A stretch of 64,000 nt of DNA, from positions 1 through 64,000 of the forward strand of contig NZ_WBKM01000242.1 of the NCBI RefSeq assembly GCF_015714725.1, written 5' to 3'. The notes under the pieces were generated by a model that saw only the letters and a list, made by a program, of their open reading frames with translations, made no database searches and was not told the origin of the DNA. The first letter of the stretch is position 1, and every line of letters starts with the position of its first letter. A program made the position numbers and the translations under genes. Shown piece by piece: positions 36,991-48,729 of this stretch. This DNA is from Nostoc sp. WHI. Its GTDB lineage: Bacteria; Cyanobacteriota; Cyanobacteriia; Cyanobacteriales; Nostocaceae.

Positions 36991-39975
36991 ATGACCGCAA
37001 CCATTCCCAATCTCCCCAGTCTCTACGACCCCTTTTCCACTGAAGCCAAGTGGCAAAAATTCTGGGAAGACAATCAAGTTTACAAAGCTGACTCCAACAA
37101 AGGCGGCGAACCTTACTGCATCGTGATTCCGCCGCCGAATGTCACCGGCAGTTTGCACATGGGTCACGCTTTTGAAAGTGCGTTGATTGATACCCTCGTG
37201 CGCTACCACCGGATGCGGGGGCGCAATACCCTGTGGTTACCGGGAACTGACCACGCCAGCATTGCTGTGCATACTATGCTGGAAAGGCAACTCAAGACAG
37301 AGGGTAAGACTCGCTACGAGTTGGGGCGTGAGAAGTTCTTAGAACGCGCTTGGCAATGGAAGGCGGAGTCTGAGGGAACGATTCTTAATCAGCTACGACG
37401 CTTGGGTGTCTCGGTGGACTGGTCACGGGAAAGGTTTACCCTGGATGAGGGTTTATCGAAAGCTGTTGTCGAGGCGTTTACTCGTCTTTACGAAGAAGGC
37501 TTAATTTATCGTGGTGAATATTTAGTTAACTGGTGTCCGGCTTCTCAGTCGGCTGTGTCTGACGTGGAGGTGGAAAATCAAGAGGTTAATGGAAATCTCT
37601 GGCACTTCCGGTATCCTCTCACAGATGGTTCCGGTTATGTGGAGGTGGCGACAACTAGACCAGAAACCATGCTGGGCGATACGGCAGTAGCAGTTAATCC
37701 CAATGACGATCGCTACAAACATCTTATCGGCAAAACTGTAACTCTCCCAATTTTACACCGAGAAATTCCGATCATTGGCGATGAATTTGTTGATCCTACC
37801 TTTGGGACGGGTTGCGTGAAAGTAACTCCCGCCCATGACCCGAACGATTTTGACATGGGTAAGCGTCATAATCTGCCGTTGATCAACATTATGAATAAAG
37901 ACGGCACTCTCAACGCCAATGCCGGGGAATTTCAAGGACAAGACCGCTTTGTTGCCAGAAAAAATGTCGTTTCTCGCCTAGAAACAGATGGCTTTTTGGT
38001 GAAGATAGAAGATTATAAGCATACCGTTCCCTATAGCGATCGCGGTAAAGTACCCATTGAACCCCTCCTCTCTACTCAGTGGTTTGTCAAAATTCGCCCT
38101 TTAGCTGACAAAAGTCTCGAATTCCTTGACCAGCAAACTTCCCCAGAGTTTGTTCCCCAACGCTGGACTAAGGTCTATCGTGATTGGCTAGTAAAACTCA
38201 AAGATTGGTGTATCTCTCGCCAATTATGGTGGGGACACCAAATTCCGGCTTGGTACGCTGTCAGTGAAACAGATGGGCAAATTACTGATAACACGCCCTT
38301 TGTGGTGGCAAAATCGGAAACTGAAGCTTGGGAAAAAGCTAAGGCACAATTTGGCGAAAATGTCAACTTAGAACAAGACCCAGATGTGCTAGATACTTGG
38401 TTTTCTTCTGGACTCTGGCCATTTTCGACTTTGGGCTGGCCAGAACAAACTCAAGATTTAGCAACTTACTACCCCAATACCACTTTGGTAACAGGCTTTG
38501 ACATCATCTTTTTCTGGGTTGCCCGAATGACAATGATGGCTGGGCATTTGACGGGACAAATGCCTTTTCAAACGGTTTACATCCACGGCTTGGTGCTGGA
38601 TGAAAAAGGTCAGAAGATGTCTAAGACTAAAGGTAATGGCATTGACCCATTGTTATTAATTGACAAATATGGTACTGATGCTCTACGGTATACCCTAATT
38701 AGGGAAGTGGCGGGGGCAGGTCAAGATATCCGACTGGAGTACGATCGCAAAAAGGATGAATCGGCTTCTGTGGAGGCAGCCCGGAACTTTGCAAACAAGT
38801 TGTGGAATGCAGCCCGGTTTGTGATGATGAATTTAGATGGACAAACACCGCAACAATTAGCGAACCCAGTAGCTATAGAATTGAGCGATCGCTGGATTCT
38901 CTCGCGGTATCATCAAGTTGTCAAACAAACCACCAATTACATCGATAATTACGGTTTAGGGGAAGCAGCGAAGGGACTCTACGAATTCATTTGGGGTGAT
39001 TTCTGCGATCAGTATATTGAACTGGTTAAATCTCGCCTTCAGCAAGATGGAGATCCCGCATCTCGGCAGGTAGCAGAGCAAACCCTCGCCTACGTGCTGG
39101 AAGGGATTTTGAAACTACTTCATCCTTTTATGCCACACATTACTGAGGAAATTTGGCAGACTCTCACCCAACAACCAGCAGATTCTCCGCAAACTTTACC
39201 TTTACAACTCTATCCCCAGGTAGATGCAAACTTAATTGATTCAGCTTTGGAAGAACAGTTTGAATTGCTGATTGGTACTATCCGCACAATTCGGAATTTG
39301 CGTGCTGAAGCTGATATTAAGCCAGGGGTAAAAGTGACAGCTAATTTGCAAACTGAAAGTGAAAAGGAGCGGCAAATTCTCACTGCTGGACAGGCTTACA
39401 TTAAAGATTTGGCTAAGGTTGAGACTTTAAGCATTACTGACAAGCAAAAAAGCCAAACTGTTGTTGCTAAAAAACCTCAGAGGGGTTTGAAAACAATTGG
39501 CTTGATTATTCTGGCAATTGTCTTGATTAGGTTGGGTTTAGCTGTGGGGTATACGATTGATAAGACTCCCATCATCGGTAATTTCTTTGAAATGGTTGGT
39601 TTTGGTTACACAGTTTGGTTTGTCACCCAAAATTTACTGACTGCTCAAGCTAGACAAAAGTTATGGAGACGCTTTTTTCTCCAGAGAGAATTAGAACAAC
39701 CACAAGAAGCAGAAAATGCGATCGCTGGTGTGATTGGTACAATACAAGTGCTAATTCCTCTGAGTGGCGTAGTGGATATTGAAGCTGTACGTGCCAAACT
39801 AGAGAAAAGCCTGAGCAAAGTTGAAACAGAAGTTCAGTCCCTAAGCGCCAGATTAAACAATCCTAGTTTTGTGGATAGAGCTAGAGCCGACGTGGTGCAA
39901 GGAGTGCGGGACGCTTTAGCGGAAGCACAAAAGCAAGCAGAAATTTTGCGCGTTCGCCTTCAGGCGTTGTCGTAG
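36991..39975 (+). CDS. valS: Valyl-tRNA synthetase with CAAD membrane anchor
   Basis: This 994-residue enzyme charges tRNA-Val. It has HMGH (56-59) and KMSK (542-545) class-I signatures and an editing domain ([14 protein letters not shown], about 218). Between the tRNA-binding domain and the C-terminal coiled coil ([20 protein letters not shown]) residues about 834-897 are inserted with two hydrophobic helices ([20 protein letters not shown] and [13 protein letters not shown]). This is the cyanobacterial CAAD domain, known to attach synthetases to thylakoid membranes. ATG 36991 is preferred over an in-frame TTG at 36982. Confidence 0.96.
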   Translation: MTATIPNLPSLYDPFSTEAKWQKFWEDNQVYKADSNKGGEPYCIVIPPPNVTGSLHMGHAFESALIDTLVRYHRMRGRNTLWLPGTDHASIAVHTMLERQLKTEGKTRYELGREKFLERAWQWKAESEGTILNQLRRLGVSVDWSRERFTLDEGLSKAVVEAFTRLYEEGLIYRGEYLVNWCPASQSAVSDVEVENQEVNGNLWHFRYPLTDGSGYVEVATTRPETMLGDTAVAVNPNDDRYKHLIGKTVTLPILHREIPIIGDEFVDPTFGTGCVKVTPAHDPNDFDMGKRHNLPLINIMNKDGTLNANAGEFQGQDRFVARKNVVSRLETDGFLVKIEDYKHTVPYSDRGKVPIEPLLSTQWFVKIRPLADKSLEFLDQQTSPEFVPQRWTKVYRDWLVKLKDWCISRQLWWGHQIPAWYAVSETDGQITDNTPFVVAKSETEAWEKAKAQFGENVNLEQDPDVLDTWFSSGLWPFSTLGWPEQTQDLATYYPNTTLVTGFDIIFFWVARMTMMAGHLTGQMPFQTVYIHGLVLDEKGQKMSKTKGNGIDPLLLIDKYGTDALRYTLIREVAGAGQDIRLEYDRKKDESASVEAARNFANKLWNAARFVMMNLDGQTPQQLANPVAIELSDRWILSRYHQVVKQTTNYIDNYGLGEAAKGLYEFIWGDFCDQYIELVKSRLQQDGDPASRQVAEQTLAYVLEGILKLLHPFMPHITEEIWQTLTQQPADSPQTLPLQLYPQVDANLIDSALEEQFELLIGTIRTIRNLRAEADIKPGVKVTANLQTESEKERQILTAGQAYIKDLAKVETLSITDKQKSQTVVAKKPQRGLKTIGLIILAIVLIRLGLAVGYTIDKTPIIGNFFEMVGFGYTVWFVTQNLLTAQARQKLWRRFFLQRELEQPQEAENAIAGVIGTIQVLIPLSGVVDIEAVRAKLEKSLSKVETEVQSLSARLNNPSFVDRARADVVQGVRDALAEAQKQAEILRVRLQALS

Positions 39976-40005
39976 ACATCGTCTGCGTAGCTTAGGATAA
40001 CTGTA

Positions 40006-40548
40006 ATGGGTAATGGGAGTGTCAATAATTCCCAATTACCAATTAACAAAATCCAAATATCGGCTTCCGGCTATCTTAACTTCGGTGATTCTGAATTGGA
40101 GCGATCGATCCTCATGCTATATCTAGCCCAGGTGCGTAAAAACGATTTTTTAGACCAGCACCAGTTACGCTTGTTGGCACGTCAGGAAGATGATAACTTG
40201 TGGGCGATGATTCCCGAAGAAGCTGTGATTCTGCTGGGAAAGGGAAATCCCATGAGCGAAAAATTGCTTGTTTTAGTAGAACTTTCTCCTACAGGCGATA
40301 TTGAAAGCCTAGAAGAAGCCACCAACTGGGTACTCCATCTGGTACAAAGCTACCTCACCATCGGTATTACCCCGGAATTTTTACAGCAGGAAGCCGAGCG
40401 AGCAGAAAATTGGCGACAATCTCTGACGTTGCAAAACCAAGACTTAGCTCGGCGTTCCTTGGAACTGGAAGCTCGTCGTGAACAAATTCAAGCTTTAGAA
40501 GAAAGCCTCAAACGTGAAAAAAACGGTTATCACCGAGAGGAAAGTTAA
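40006..40548 (+). CDS. Conserved protein with C-terminal coiled coil
   Basis: A 180-residue soluble protein, 30 bases after valS and probably cotranscribed. The first 20 residues look repeat-derived (VNNSQLPINKIQ). The core (SELERSILMLYLAQVRKNDF to LEEATNWVLHLVQSYLTIG, about 30-125) is well formed but I do not recognise a family. The end (QDLARRSLELEARREQIQAL) is a coiled coil. It may help the membrane-anchored synthetase, but that rests only on position. Confidence 0.7.
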   Translation: MGNGSVNNSQLPINKIQISASGYLNFGDSELERSILMLYLAQVRKNDFLDQHQLRLLARQEDDNLWAMIPEEAVILLGKGNPMSEKLLVLVELSPTGDIESLEEATNWVLHLVQSYLTIGITPEFLQQEAERAENWRQSLTLQNQDLARRSLELEARREQIQALEESLKREKNGYHREES

Positions 40549-40656
40549 AAGTTGGCAATTGTATTGCCCATAAAGTCACAGCCCCCCATAGTGTGTATTT
40601 ATTGCACGTAACCCAGCAACAGTTTATCTGTCTGTGCTGGGTATAGTTAGGTTCTG

Positions 40657-43600
40657 TTAGGCAATCACAGTAATATTTGCATTAGTAAGCGATACCTGAT
40701 TCGAGAACTGGGCTATTTGAACTTGTGCAGTGCTACCAATGCCATCTTTATCAAAGAATAGGTTCCCCGTAGTTTGATCATAGATAAAGCGATCGCCTGC
40801 GGTTGTAGCATTAGTACCAAGTCGGAACAAATTGGAATCGAGTGTAGTATTCTGAGATTGGCTGAGTGCGAATTCTGCCTTAGAAACGAAGACAGTATCA
40901 TCTCCAAGAGTAAAATCAGCGATGAGATCATAACCTCCAGTACGGGTATTAGCTAGATTGAAGGTATCCTGCCCAGTTCCACCAGTCAGCACATCTAGAC
41001 CAATTCCACCAGCGAGTAGATCATCACCTGCACCACCGAACAAGGTATCATTGCCGGAACCACCAATCAGGCTATCATTGCCATCTTCTCCGCTCAAAGT
41101 GTTAGCACCAGTATTTCCCGTAAGGATGTTATTAAGGCTGTTACCAGTACCATTGATTGCGCTGCTTCCAGTCAGGGTCAAGTTCTCCAGATTATCTGCC
41201 AACACAAAACTCACCGAAGACTTGACTAAATCTGTGCCTGCATCTAAGCCTTCAGTAACAGTATCACTGAGGTTGTCTACAGTATAAATGTCATTACCGA
41301 TTCCACCATCAAGACTGTCAATTCCCAAACCTCCATCTAAGGTATCATTACCTGCACCGCCGAACAAGGTGTCATTGCCGGAACCACCAATTAAGCTATC
41401 ATTGCCATCTTCTCCGCTCAAAATGTTAGCACCAGTGTTTCCTGTGAGAATGTTATTCAGGCTGTTACCAGTACCATTGATTGCTGCGCTTCCAGTCAGA
41501 GTCAACTTCTCCAAGTTATTTCCCAATACCCAATTCACCGAAGAGTTGACTAAATCTGTGCCTGCATTGGCGGATTCAGTAATACTATCGTTCAGGTTGT
41601 CTACAGTGTAGATATCATTGCCGACTCCACCATTGAGACTATCAGCTCCCAAACCTCCATCTAAGGTGTCATTACCTGCACCACCCAATAAGGTGTCATT
41701 GCCGGAATTACCAAAGAGCTTATCGTTGCCATTTTCTCCGTTCAAAATGTTGGCGGCAGTATTTCCAGTCAAGATGTTATTAAGGCTGTTACCAGTACCA
41801 TTGATTGCCCCGGTTCCTGTCAGGGTCAAGTTCTCCAGGTTATTTGCCAACACCCAACTCGCCGAAGACTTGACTAAATCTGTGCCTGCATTTAAGCCTT
41901 CAGTAATGGTGTCGCCGATGCTGTCCACAGTATAAGTGTCATTGCCTTTACCACCGACAAGACTGTCATCTCCTGCACCACCATCTAAGAAATCATTTCC
42001 ATCGCTGCTATTGAGAGTGTCGTTATCACCTAGTCCGTTAAGCGTGTCATTGCCTTGCAATCCTGAGATGATATCCATGTTCACCGTCCCAGTCAGGTTG
42101 TCTGCAACTAAAGTGCCATTAATCACATTAGGAGTTTGATTAATGTTATTCGCCACTGCCAGTACAAAAACATCGCTGACAGTTGCCGTTCCATCACTAG
42201 CGATCGCTTTAATGCTGAGGCTGCCAACGTTGTCATTAGTAGGAATACCACTGAAAGTAGTGCCATTGAAGCTCAACCAACTTGGAAGTGGATCACCATT
42301 TTCTAATGTGGCGCTGTAGGTAAGGTTATCTCCTGCATCCACATCAGCGAAGGTATTTGTTGGTAAAGCGAAGCTAAATACGGTGTCTTCTGTAGCTGCT
42401 TGGTCAGCAATGGTATTCGCCACTGTCGGGGCATCATTGGTATTAACGACTGTCAGTGCAAAAACATCGCTGACAGTTGCCGTTCCATCGCTAGCGATCG
42501 CTTTAATGCTGAGGCTGCCAACGTTGTTATTTCTGGGAATACCACTGAAGGTAGTGCCGTTGAAACTCAACCAACTTGGAAGTGGGTCACCATTTTCTAA
42601 TGTGGCGGTGTAGGTAAGGTTATCTCCTGCATCCATATCAGCGAAGGTGTTTGCTGGTAGGGTGAAGTTGAAGGTGGTGTCTTCTGTCGCTGTTTGGTCA
42701 GCAATGTTATTCGCCACTGTTGGGGCATCATTGGTATTAACTACTGTCAGTACAAAAACATCGCTGACAGTTGCCGTTCCATCGCTAGCGATCGCTTTAA
42801 TGCTGAGGCTGCCAACGTTGTTATTTCTGGGAATACCACTGAAGGTAGTGCCGTTGAAACTCAACCAACTTGGAAGTGGGTCACCATTTTCTAATGTGGC
42901 GGTGTAGGTAAGGTTATCTCCTGCATCCATATCAGCGAAGGTGTTTGCTGGTAGGGTGAAGTTGAAGGTGGTGTCTTCTGTCGCTGTTTGGTCAGCAATG
43001 TTATTCGCCACTGTTGGGGCATCATTGGTATTAACTACTGTCAGTACAAAAACATCGCTGACAGTTGCCGTTCCATCGCTAGCGATCGCTTTAATGCTGA
43101 GGCTGCCAACGTTGTTATTTCTGGGAATACCACTGAAGGTAGTGCCGTTGAAGGTTAACCAACTTGGAAGTGGGTCACCATTTTCTAATGTGGCGCTGTA
43201 GGTAAGGTTATCTCCCGCATCCACATCAGCAAAGGTGTTTGCTGGTAAAGCAAAGCTAAATATTGTGTCTTCTGTCGCTGTTTGGTTAGCAATGATATTC
43301 GCCACTGTCGGGGGATCATTGGTATTAACGACTGTCAGTACAAAAACATCGCTGACAGTTGCCGTTCCATCACTGGCGATCGCTTTAATGCTGAGGCTGC
43401 CAACGTGATCATTTGTGGGAGTACCACTGAAGGTAGTGCCGTTGAAGCTCAACCAACTCGGAAGTGGGTCACCATTTTCTAATGTGGCGCTGTAGGTAAG
43501 GTTATCTCCTGCATCCACATCAACAAAGGTATTTGCTGGTAGGGTGAAGTTGAAGGTGGTGTCTTCTGTTGCTGTTTGGTCAGCAATGGGGTTGGTAACG

Positions 43601-46101
43601 ACTGGGGCATCATTGGTATTAACGACTGTCAGTACAAAAACATCGCTGACAGTTGCCGTTCCATCACTGGCGATCGCTTTAATGCTGAGGCTGCCAACGT
43701 GATCATTTGTGGGAGTACCACTGAAGGTAGTGCCATTGAAAGTCAACCAACTTGGAAGTGGGTCACCATTTTCTAATGTGGCACTGTAGGTAAGGCTATC
43801 TCCCGCATCCACATCAGCGAAAGTGTTTGCTGGTAGGGTGAAGTTGAAAGCGGTGTCTTCTGTCGCTGTTTGGTCAGCAATGTTATTCGCCACTGTCGGG
43901 GGATCATTGGTATTAGCCACTGTCAGTACAAAAACATCGCTGACAGTTGCCGTTCCATCACTAGCGATCGCTTTAATGCTGAGGCTGCCAACGTGATCAT
44001 TTGTGGGAGTACCACTGAAGGTAGTGCCGTTGAAGCTCAACCAACTCGGAAGTGGGTCACCATTTTCTAATGTGGCGCTGTAGGTAAGGTTATCTCCTGC
44101 ATCCACATCAGCAAAAGTGTTTGCTGGTAGGGTGAAGCTAAATACTGTATCTTCTGTCGCTGTTTGGTCTGCAATGGGGTTGGTAACGACTGGGGGATCA
44201 TTGGTATTAGCCACTGTCAGTGTAAAAACATCGCTGACAGTTGCCGTTCCATCACTAGCGATCGCTTTAATATTGAGGCTACCAACGTTGTCATTTGTGG
44301 GAATACCACTGAAGGTAGTGCCGTTGAAACTCAACCAACTCGGAAGTGGGTCACCATTTTCTAATGTGGCACTGTAGGTAAGGCTATCTCTTGCATCCAC
44401 ATCAGCGAAGGTGTTTGTTGGTAGAGCGAAGTTGAAGGCGGTGTCTTCTGTCGCTGTTTGGTCAGCAATGTTATTCGCCACTGTCGGGGCATCGTTAATA
44501 TTGTTGACTCCGATCGCGATCGCTTTTTCGTAGAATAAGCCACCCTGATCTGTGGTGCGTAAACGGATGTTGTAGCTATCCTTGGTTTCGTAGTCCGGCG
44601 AACTATTAATCAATAACTCGTTACCAACAATCGTGAAGGCGCTGTTATCGTTGCTGCTAGTACCCGAAACTAGGGTGTAGGTGTGGGTGTTGCCTGTATC
44701 AGTGTCAGTGGTGTTAAAGTTGCCAATTACTGTGTTGGCAGGAAGATTCTCGTTAACAGTAGTGGCACTCAGGCTTAGGTCAGTGGGTGTAGTGTTTAGA
44801 TCAAGCTGAAAAAGTTCTTGCCCAGTGTTACCGTTATCAGCAAAAAAGTAGAGTTTGTTATTAACGTAAGTTAGGTTGTTGGGATTAGAGTTACCCATGC
44901 CAGGGGAGATATCCTTGACGCGGACAGTACCAGCCTCAGTGCCATCACTCTTCCACAGTTCATAGCCCCCACTGCTGTCGGTGGCACTGAAGTACAGCGT
45001 GCCGTTGACATTCGTCAGAGAGTGCGGATCAGAGCTACCCGTGCCAGAGAAGATATCCTTGACGCGGACAGTACCAACCTCGGTGCCATCACTCTTCCAC
45101 AGTTCAGAGTCCCCACTGCTGTTGGAGGCACGGAAGTACACTGTGCCGTTGACATTCGTCAGATTTTGCGGATCAGAGCTACCCGTGCCAGGGGAGATAT
45201 CCTTGACGCGGACAGTACCAACCTCAGTGCCATCACTCTTCCAAAGTTCAGAGCCACCACTGCTGTCGTAGGCTGTGAAGTATAGCGTGCCGTTGACATT
45301 CGTCAGATTGTCTGGGTTAGAGCTACCCGTGCCAGAAACGATATCCTTGACGCGGACAGTACCAGCCTCAGTGCCATCACTCTTCCAAAGTTCAGATCCC
45401 CCACTGCTGTCGGTGGCATTAAAGTACAGTGTGCCGTTGACATTCGTCAGATTTTGCGGGCTAGAGCTACCCGTGCCAGAAACGATATCCTTGACGCGGA
45501 CAGTACCAACCTCAGTGCCATCACTCTTCCACAGTTCATAGCCACCAGTGTTGTCGGAGGCACTAAAGTACAGCGTGCCGTTGACATTTGTCAGATTTTG
45601 CGGAAAAGAGCTGCCCGTGCCAGAAAAGATATCCTTAATGCGGACAGTACCACCCTCAGTGCCATCACTCTTCCACAGTTCATAGCCACCAGTGCTGTCG
45701 TTGGCACTGAAGTAGAGCGTGCCGTTGACATTCGTCAGATGTCGCGGACTAGAGCTACCCGTGCCAGAGAAGATATCCTTGATGCGGACGGTACCAGCCT
45801 CAGTGCCATCACTTTTCCACAGTTCAGAGCCACCAGTGCTATCGTTGGCACTGAAGTACAGTGTGCCGTTGACATTCGTCAGATAGTGCGGGTTAGAACT
45901 ACCCGTGCCAGAAAAGATATCCTTGACGCGGACAGTACCAGCCTCAGTGCCATCACTCTTCCACAGTTCTCTGTCCCTACTGCTGTCATAGGCAGTGAAA
46001 TACAGCGTGCCGTTGACATTCGTCAGATTTTCCGGGTAAGAGGAAATTCCATTGGTATTGATATCTTTTACGAGGATAATCGATGCTTCTTCTGCTGGCA
46101 T
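40657..46101 (-). CDS. Giant ELWxxDGT / Ig-like / RTX calcium-binding surface protein
   Basis: A predicted secreted protein of 1814 residues. From the N-terminus there are eight 48-residue propeller-like units containing [18 protein letters not shown], one cadherin-like domain (about 420-520), eight nearly identical 98-residue Ig-like units ([13 protein letters not shown] to [17 protein letters not shown]), then hemolysin-type [11 protein letters not shown] calcium-binding repeats in three blocks (about 1370-1750), and a short C-terminal domain typical of type I secretion. No N-terminal signal peptide is seen, which fits type I export. It is likely an adhesin or sheath protein. The nearly identical DNA repeats (294 bp and 144 bp) favour copy-number change. 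Confidence 0.9.
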   Translation of the reverse strand: MPAEEASIILVKDINTNGISSYPENLTNVNGTLYFTAYDSSRDRELWKSDGTEAGTVRVKDIFSGTGSSNPHYLTNVNGTLYFSANDSTGGSELWKSDGTEAGTVRIKDIFSGTGSSSPRHLTNVNGTLYFSANDSTGGYELWKSDGTEGGTVRIKDIFSGTGSSFPQNLTNVNGTLYFSASDNTGGYELWKSDGTEVGTVRVKDIVSGTGSSSPQNLTNVNGTLYFNATDSSGGSELWKSDGTEAGTVRVKDIVSGTGSSNPDNLTNVNGTLYFTAYDSSGGSELWKSDGTEVGTVRVKDISPGTGSSDPQNLTNVNGTVYFRASNSSGDSELWKSDGTEVGTVRVKDIFSGTGSSDPHSLTNVNGTLYFSATDSSGGYELWKSDGTEAGTVRVKDISPGMGNSNPNNLTYVNNKLYFFADNGNTGQELFQLDLNTTPTDLSLSATTVNENLPANTVIGNFNTTDTDTGNTHTYTLVSGTSSNDNSAFTIVGNELLINSSPDYETKDSYNIRLRTTDQGGLFYEKAIAIGVNNINDAPTVANNIADQTATEDTAFNFALPTNTFADVDARDSLTYSATLENGDPLPSWLSFNGTTFSGIPTNDNVGSLNIKAIASDGTATVSDVFTLTVANTNDPPVVTNPIADQTATEDTVFSFTLPANTFADVDAGDNLTYSATLENGDPLPSWLSFNGTTFSGTPTNDHVGSLSIKAIASDGTATVSDVFVLTVANTNDPPTVANNIADQTATEDTAFNFTLPANTFADVDAGDSLTYSATLENGDPLPSWLTFNGTTFSGTPTNDHVGSLSIKAIASDGTATVSDVFVLTVVNTNDAPVVTNPIADQTATEDTTFNFTLPANTFVDVDAGDNLTYSATLENGDPLPSWLSFNGTTFSGTPTNDHVGSLSIKAIASDGTATVSDVFVLTVVNTNDPPTVANIIANQTATEDTIFSFALPANTFADVDAGDNLTYSATLENGDPLPSWLTFNGTTFSGIPRNNNVGSLSIKAIASDGTATVSDVFVLTVVNTNDAPTVANNIADQTATEDTTFNFTLPANTFADMDAGDNLTYTATLENGDPLPSWLSFNGTTFSGIPRNNNVGSLSIKAIASDGTATVSDVFVLTVVNTNDAPTVANNIADQTATEDTTFNFTLPANTFADMDAGDNLTYTATLENGDPLPSWLSFNGTTFSGIPRNNNVGSLSIKAIASDGTATVSDVFALTVVNTNDAPTVANTIADQAATEDTVFSFALPTNTFADVDAGDNLTYSATLENGDPLPSWLSFNGTTFSGIPTNDNVGSLSIKAIASDGTATVSDVFVLAVANNINQTPNVINGTLVADNLTGTVNMDIISGLQGNDTLNGLGDNDTLNSSDGNDFLDGGAGDDSLVGGKGNDTYTVDSIGDTITEGLNAGTDLVKSSASWVLANNLENLTLTGTGAINGTGNSLNNILTGNTAANILNGENGNDKLFGNSGNDTLLGGAGNDTLDGGLGADSLNGGVGNDIYTVDNLNDSITESANAGTDLVNSSVNWVLGNNLEKLTLTGSAAINGTGNSLNNILTGNTGANILSGEDGNDSLIGGSGNDTLFGGAGNDTLDGGLGIDSLDGGIGNDIYTVDNLSDTVTEGLDAGTDLVKSSVSFVLADNLENLTLTGSSAINGTGNSLNNILTGNTGANTLSGEDGNDSLIGGSGNDTLFGGAGDDLLAGGIGLDVLTGGTGQDTFNLANTRTGGYDLIADFTLGDDTVFVSKAEFALSQSQNTTLDSNLFRLGTNATTAGDRFIYDQTTGNLFFDKDGIGSTAQVQIAQFSNQVSLTNANITVIA
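42140..44510 (-). repeat. 294-bp tandem repeats encoding Ig-like domains
   Basis: Eight units of about 294 bases code for 98-residue domains. Two adjacent units (about 42460-43050) are almost identical at base level, which implies recent duplication or gene conversion. Confidence 0.88.
44890..46060 (-). repeat. 144-bp tandem repeats encoding ELWxxDGT units
   Basis: Eight units of about 144 bases encode the ELWKSDGT motif, with strong base-level similarity between neighbours. Confidence 0.88.
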
Positions 46102-46640
46102 AACCGTTTTTCCTTAAACCTTTAGATAAGAATCACAAGCGAAACCAGGCGTTGGTAGACGCCCCAGGTGCGATCGCTGAATTCCCTAGCTTCGCTTTTT
46201 TTTTAATTAAACAGCCTCAGCAAATACGTTTATATTTATACTTTATGGTACCAACAAAATTAGTTAAATCTACTTATAAGCTTTTGATTACAAATGCGAT
46301 CGCAATTCAAAACCATCACAAGTGCGATCGTCATCTTTGTGATAGCGTTAAAACTCAGATTAACTATTAATTTTCTTAACTTTTGGTCTGATATCAAGTT
46401 CGGCAAATCACTTACGATATGTCATTGCGAATGCAACGAAGTGAAATGAAGCAATCGCAAGGTTTTAGGATTGCCGCGCTTCGCTCGCAATGACATAAGT
46501 ATTAAGCCGAACATGATATGATTTATAGTTACGCAAACTCAATGTACACACATCTTTGTACCAAATCAAAATAGTTGAAACTCCTCCTGAATCCCTCTTT
46601 TTAAGGGGTTGGGGGATCTCTTCTGCGTAAATCCTATAAA
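46102..46640. other. Intergenic region with palindromic repeat
   Basis: No gene is convincing. Positions about 46421-46496 form an imperfect inverted repeat (gtcattgcgaatgcaacg against cgctcgcaatgac), a dispersed palindrome type known from many bacterial genomes. Confidence 0.55.
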
Positions 46641-46644
46641 CATC

Positions 46645-46673
46645 AAAAGCCCGATCATGATGACCGGGCTTTT
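46645..46673. terminator. Strong terminator-like hairpin without an adjacent gene
   Basis: aaaagcccg and cgggctttt pair perfectly over 9 bp with an 11-base loop. The hairpin is flanked by A/T runs on both strands, so it could terminate in either direction. No coding gene ends near it, so an unannotated small RNA (either strand) is possible. Confidence 0.6.
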
Positions 46674-46840
46674 GAGCGGAAACAATGGGGCTATATTCCC
46701 CAAAGGTTTAGTTATAGAGGTTAAGTATAAAATCGATGCTCTGATAAGTGATACCACTCCGAGGTTATCGATTCCGGAAAATTCGCTAAGAATTTTAGAT
46801 TAATCTTTATCTGCCAAAATATAGCAACCGACTGGCAGTG

Positions 46841-47069
46841 TCAACGAAGAGGAAAAGGGGCAGTTATTGCAGGGGGGAAACCCCATAAATAAATTTATTG
46901 GCTCTAAAACAAGGACGTATTATTTCTCGTGCTACGCATCTCAAAATAAATATTTTTGCTTTTGGGCATAAATAAATTTATTGGCTCTGAAACCATGAGT
47001 GTAGGGGAAATGAGCGCATCTTTCCCCCCGTCTCCCTGCAAGAACTGCTCCCCTGCCTCTTGGTCAGCG
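46841..47069 (+). repeat. Dispersed MITE-like repeat, copy 1
   Basis: It begins cgaagaggaaaaggggcagt and ends cctcttggtcagcg, with imperfect inverted ends (ggggcagttattgcaggg against ccctgcaagaactgctccc). The inner sequence accccataaat...ttattggctctgaaaccat is shared with copy 2 at 61722-61867. A short inner block is duplicated here. Confidence 0.75.
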
Positions 47070-47107
47070 TGTAGGATCTAAAAATATTGATTTTCCGGTT
47101 TTTGCTA

Positions 47108-47212
47108 ATGAATAATGCATTTGGTAGCTGGCAAGAATGGCTAACAGTATTTGCCTATCTAGGTTTCACGGTCTTTATTATCTGGCGCGTGTTTACTACC
47201 CAGAAGAATTGA
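47108..47212 (+). CDS. Possible 34-residue single-helix membrane protein
   Basis: ATG to TGA reads MNNAFGSWQEWLTVFAYLGF then TVFIIWRVFTTQKN: a short polar start, one hydrophobic helix and a basic tail (positive-inside). This layout matches small thylakoid-complex subunits (as in photosystem, cytochrome b6f or NDH-1 complexes), but I cannot assign it to one. No good ribosome site is visible, and its end overlaps the convergent gene by 17 bases. Such genes are routinely missed. Confidence 0.45.
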   Translation: MNNAFGSWQEWLTVFAYLGFTVFIIWRVFTTQKN

Positions 47213-47501
47213 AAAAGCTGCATATCATCTCACCAGGGCCTTTTTGCTCAAAGGGCAAAATAGTGCCACCTTGTTGAATCCTGACTTGTTCACGACAATT
47301 GTAGACCTCAATGGGTCTTTTTACTCCATCCACACTAACGGTTGCCCTGTATTCCCAATAATTTTTAGCACTTCGGCTGATACTAAGAATGCAAATTTGG
47401 TGGCGATCGTAATTGTGGCATACAGATGCAAAAGCCGGAAGTGCCACTGAAAAGCAGAGTATTAATAGCAACGCAGAAAGTACGTATTTAATCCTGTTCA
47501 T
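47196..47501 (-). CDS. Small exported cysteine-containing protein
   Basis: A 101-residue protein. The signal peptide YVLSALLLILCFSVALPAFA ends near residue 25. The mature part has four Cys (VCHNYDRHQICIL, YNCREQ, EMICSFF), which may form two disulfides in the periplasm. I recognise the pattern only as a conserved cyanobacterial exported protein of unknown role. Start ATG 47501. Confidence 0.65.
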   Translation of the reverse strand: MNRIKYVLSALLLILCFSVALPAFASVCHNYDRHQICILSISRSAKNYWEYRATVSVDGVKRPIEVYNCREQVRIQQGGTILPFEQKGPGEMICSFFNSSG

Positions 47502-47782
47502 AAAAAATTATTAGTATTACATTATTTTAAATATTATTTAATTTTTAAACCCTTTGAGTTAAGTACGCAAAAATGGATTTAGAAATATGAAAAATTATTT
47601 CTGCTCCCAATTACTTTTCCCACTTTGACAGACCAAAGCTCGCATAAAAGCAGCAGCAAAAAAGCTCACATCATAGGTGCTATTTCCCGTTAAAGTTTAC
47701 TAAGCTCAATTAATCTATACCCAAATATCTCCTCAACTTTGCTACCGTGTACACACATCACTGTGTCTTAAGGACGATAAAG

Positions 47783-48556
47783 TTGCAACCAAAAACAAAT
47801 TTTGAGCAATCTTGGATTGTACGCTGTTTTGCGGCTATACTGCTTTTCGGTCAAGTGTGGCTGCATTTACTCCAAGGAAAAACGTACTACCGCAAGATTC
47901 TGCAACATATGGTGACTGCCGGGCCAAATTCTATTTCTCCAGTTCTCCTTGTTAGCGGTTTTGCAGGAATGATTTTTACTATTCAGACGGCGAGAGAATT
48001 AGTCCGATTTGGTGCTTTAAATGCTGTAGGAGGCGCTTTTGCGTTAGCTTTTTGTAGAGAATTGGCTCCAATTTTGACCGCTAGTATTATGGCGGGACAA
48101 GTAGGTTCTGCTTTTGCGGCAGAAATAGGTGCAATGCGAGTAACAGAGCAAATTGATGCCCTTTATATGCTCAAAACTGATCCAATAGATTATCTAGTAC
48201 TTCCTAGAGTAATTGCTTGTTGTTTAATAGTGCCCTTGATGACGGTTTTCGCTTTAGTTACAGGCATCATCGGCGGAGTTTTTGCCGCATCAAAGTTTTA
48301 CCAAATTATTCCCGAAACATTTTTAGAATCAGTCAGAAATTTTTTAGAACCGTCAGATTTATTTATTATTTTGCTAAAAGGGTTTATTTTTGGAGCGCTG
48401 GTAGCTGTCATTGGCTGTAGTTGGGGTTTAACTACTAAGGGGGGAGCAAAAGAAGTAGGAGAATCAGCAACAAAAGCAGTTGTTACTAGTTGGGTGTCAA
48501 TTTTTATCATGGATTTTTTTCTGTCTCTGCTGCTGTTTGAACAGCCTGCATTTTGA
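47783..48556 (+). CDS. MlaE-family ABC transporter permease
   Basis: A permease of about 257 residues for lipid traffic between membranes (MlaE/YrbE, TGD1 in chloroplasts). The family core is clear: FAGMIFTIQTARELVRFGAL, FCRELAPILTASIMAGQVGS, AEIGAMRVTEQIDALYML and the terminal KGGAKEVGESATKAVV. I prefer TTG 47783, eight bases after aagga, over an in-frame GTG at 47747 without ribosome site. ATPase and MCE partner genes are not adjacent, as is usual in cyanobacteria. Confidence 0.92.
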   Translation: MQPKTNFEQSWIVRCFAAILLFGQVWLHLLQGKTYYRKILQHMVTAGPNSISPVLLVSGFAGMIFTIQTARELVRFGALNAVGGAFALAFCRELAPILTASIMAGQVGSAFAAEIGAMRVTEQIDALYMLKTDPIDYLVLPRVIACCLIVPLMTVFALVTGIIGGVFAASKFYQIIPETFLESVRNFLEPSDLFIILLKGFIFGALVAVIGCSWGLTTKGGAKEVGESATKAVVTSWVSIFIMDFFLSLLLFEQPAF

Positions 48557-48729
48557 ACTCAAGTAAGGTATGGAAAATTATCGCAAGTTCTATTAGATGG
48601 GCTTCCTTTGTTACCGAGTGAGAAAGCTTTGAGCAAGCAATACCGATTCTAAAGCGTTGGCGTATCCCGACGCAGGCATTGCTAGCTTTTTCGGCTATGA
48701 TCCCCTTTAGGTCATAAAATTAAGGGAAT

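Noticed and set aside
40774-46125. Many 60-220 residue plus-strand ORFs opposite the giant surface protein
   Set aside because: They are shadows of its tandem repeats, recur with the repeat period and have no ribosome sites.
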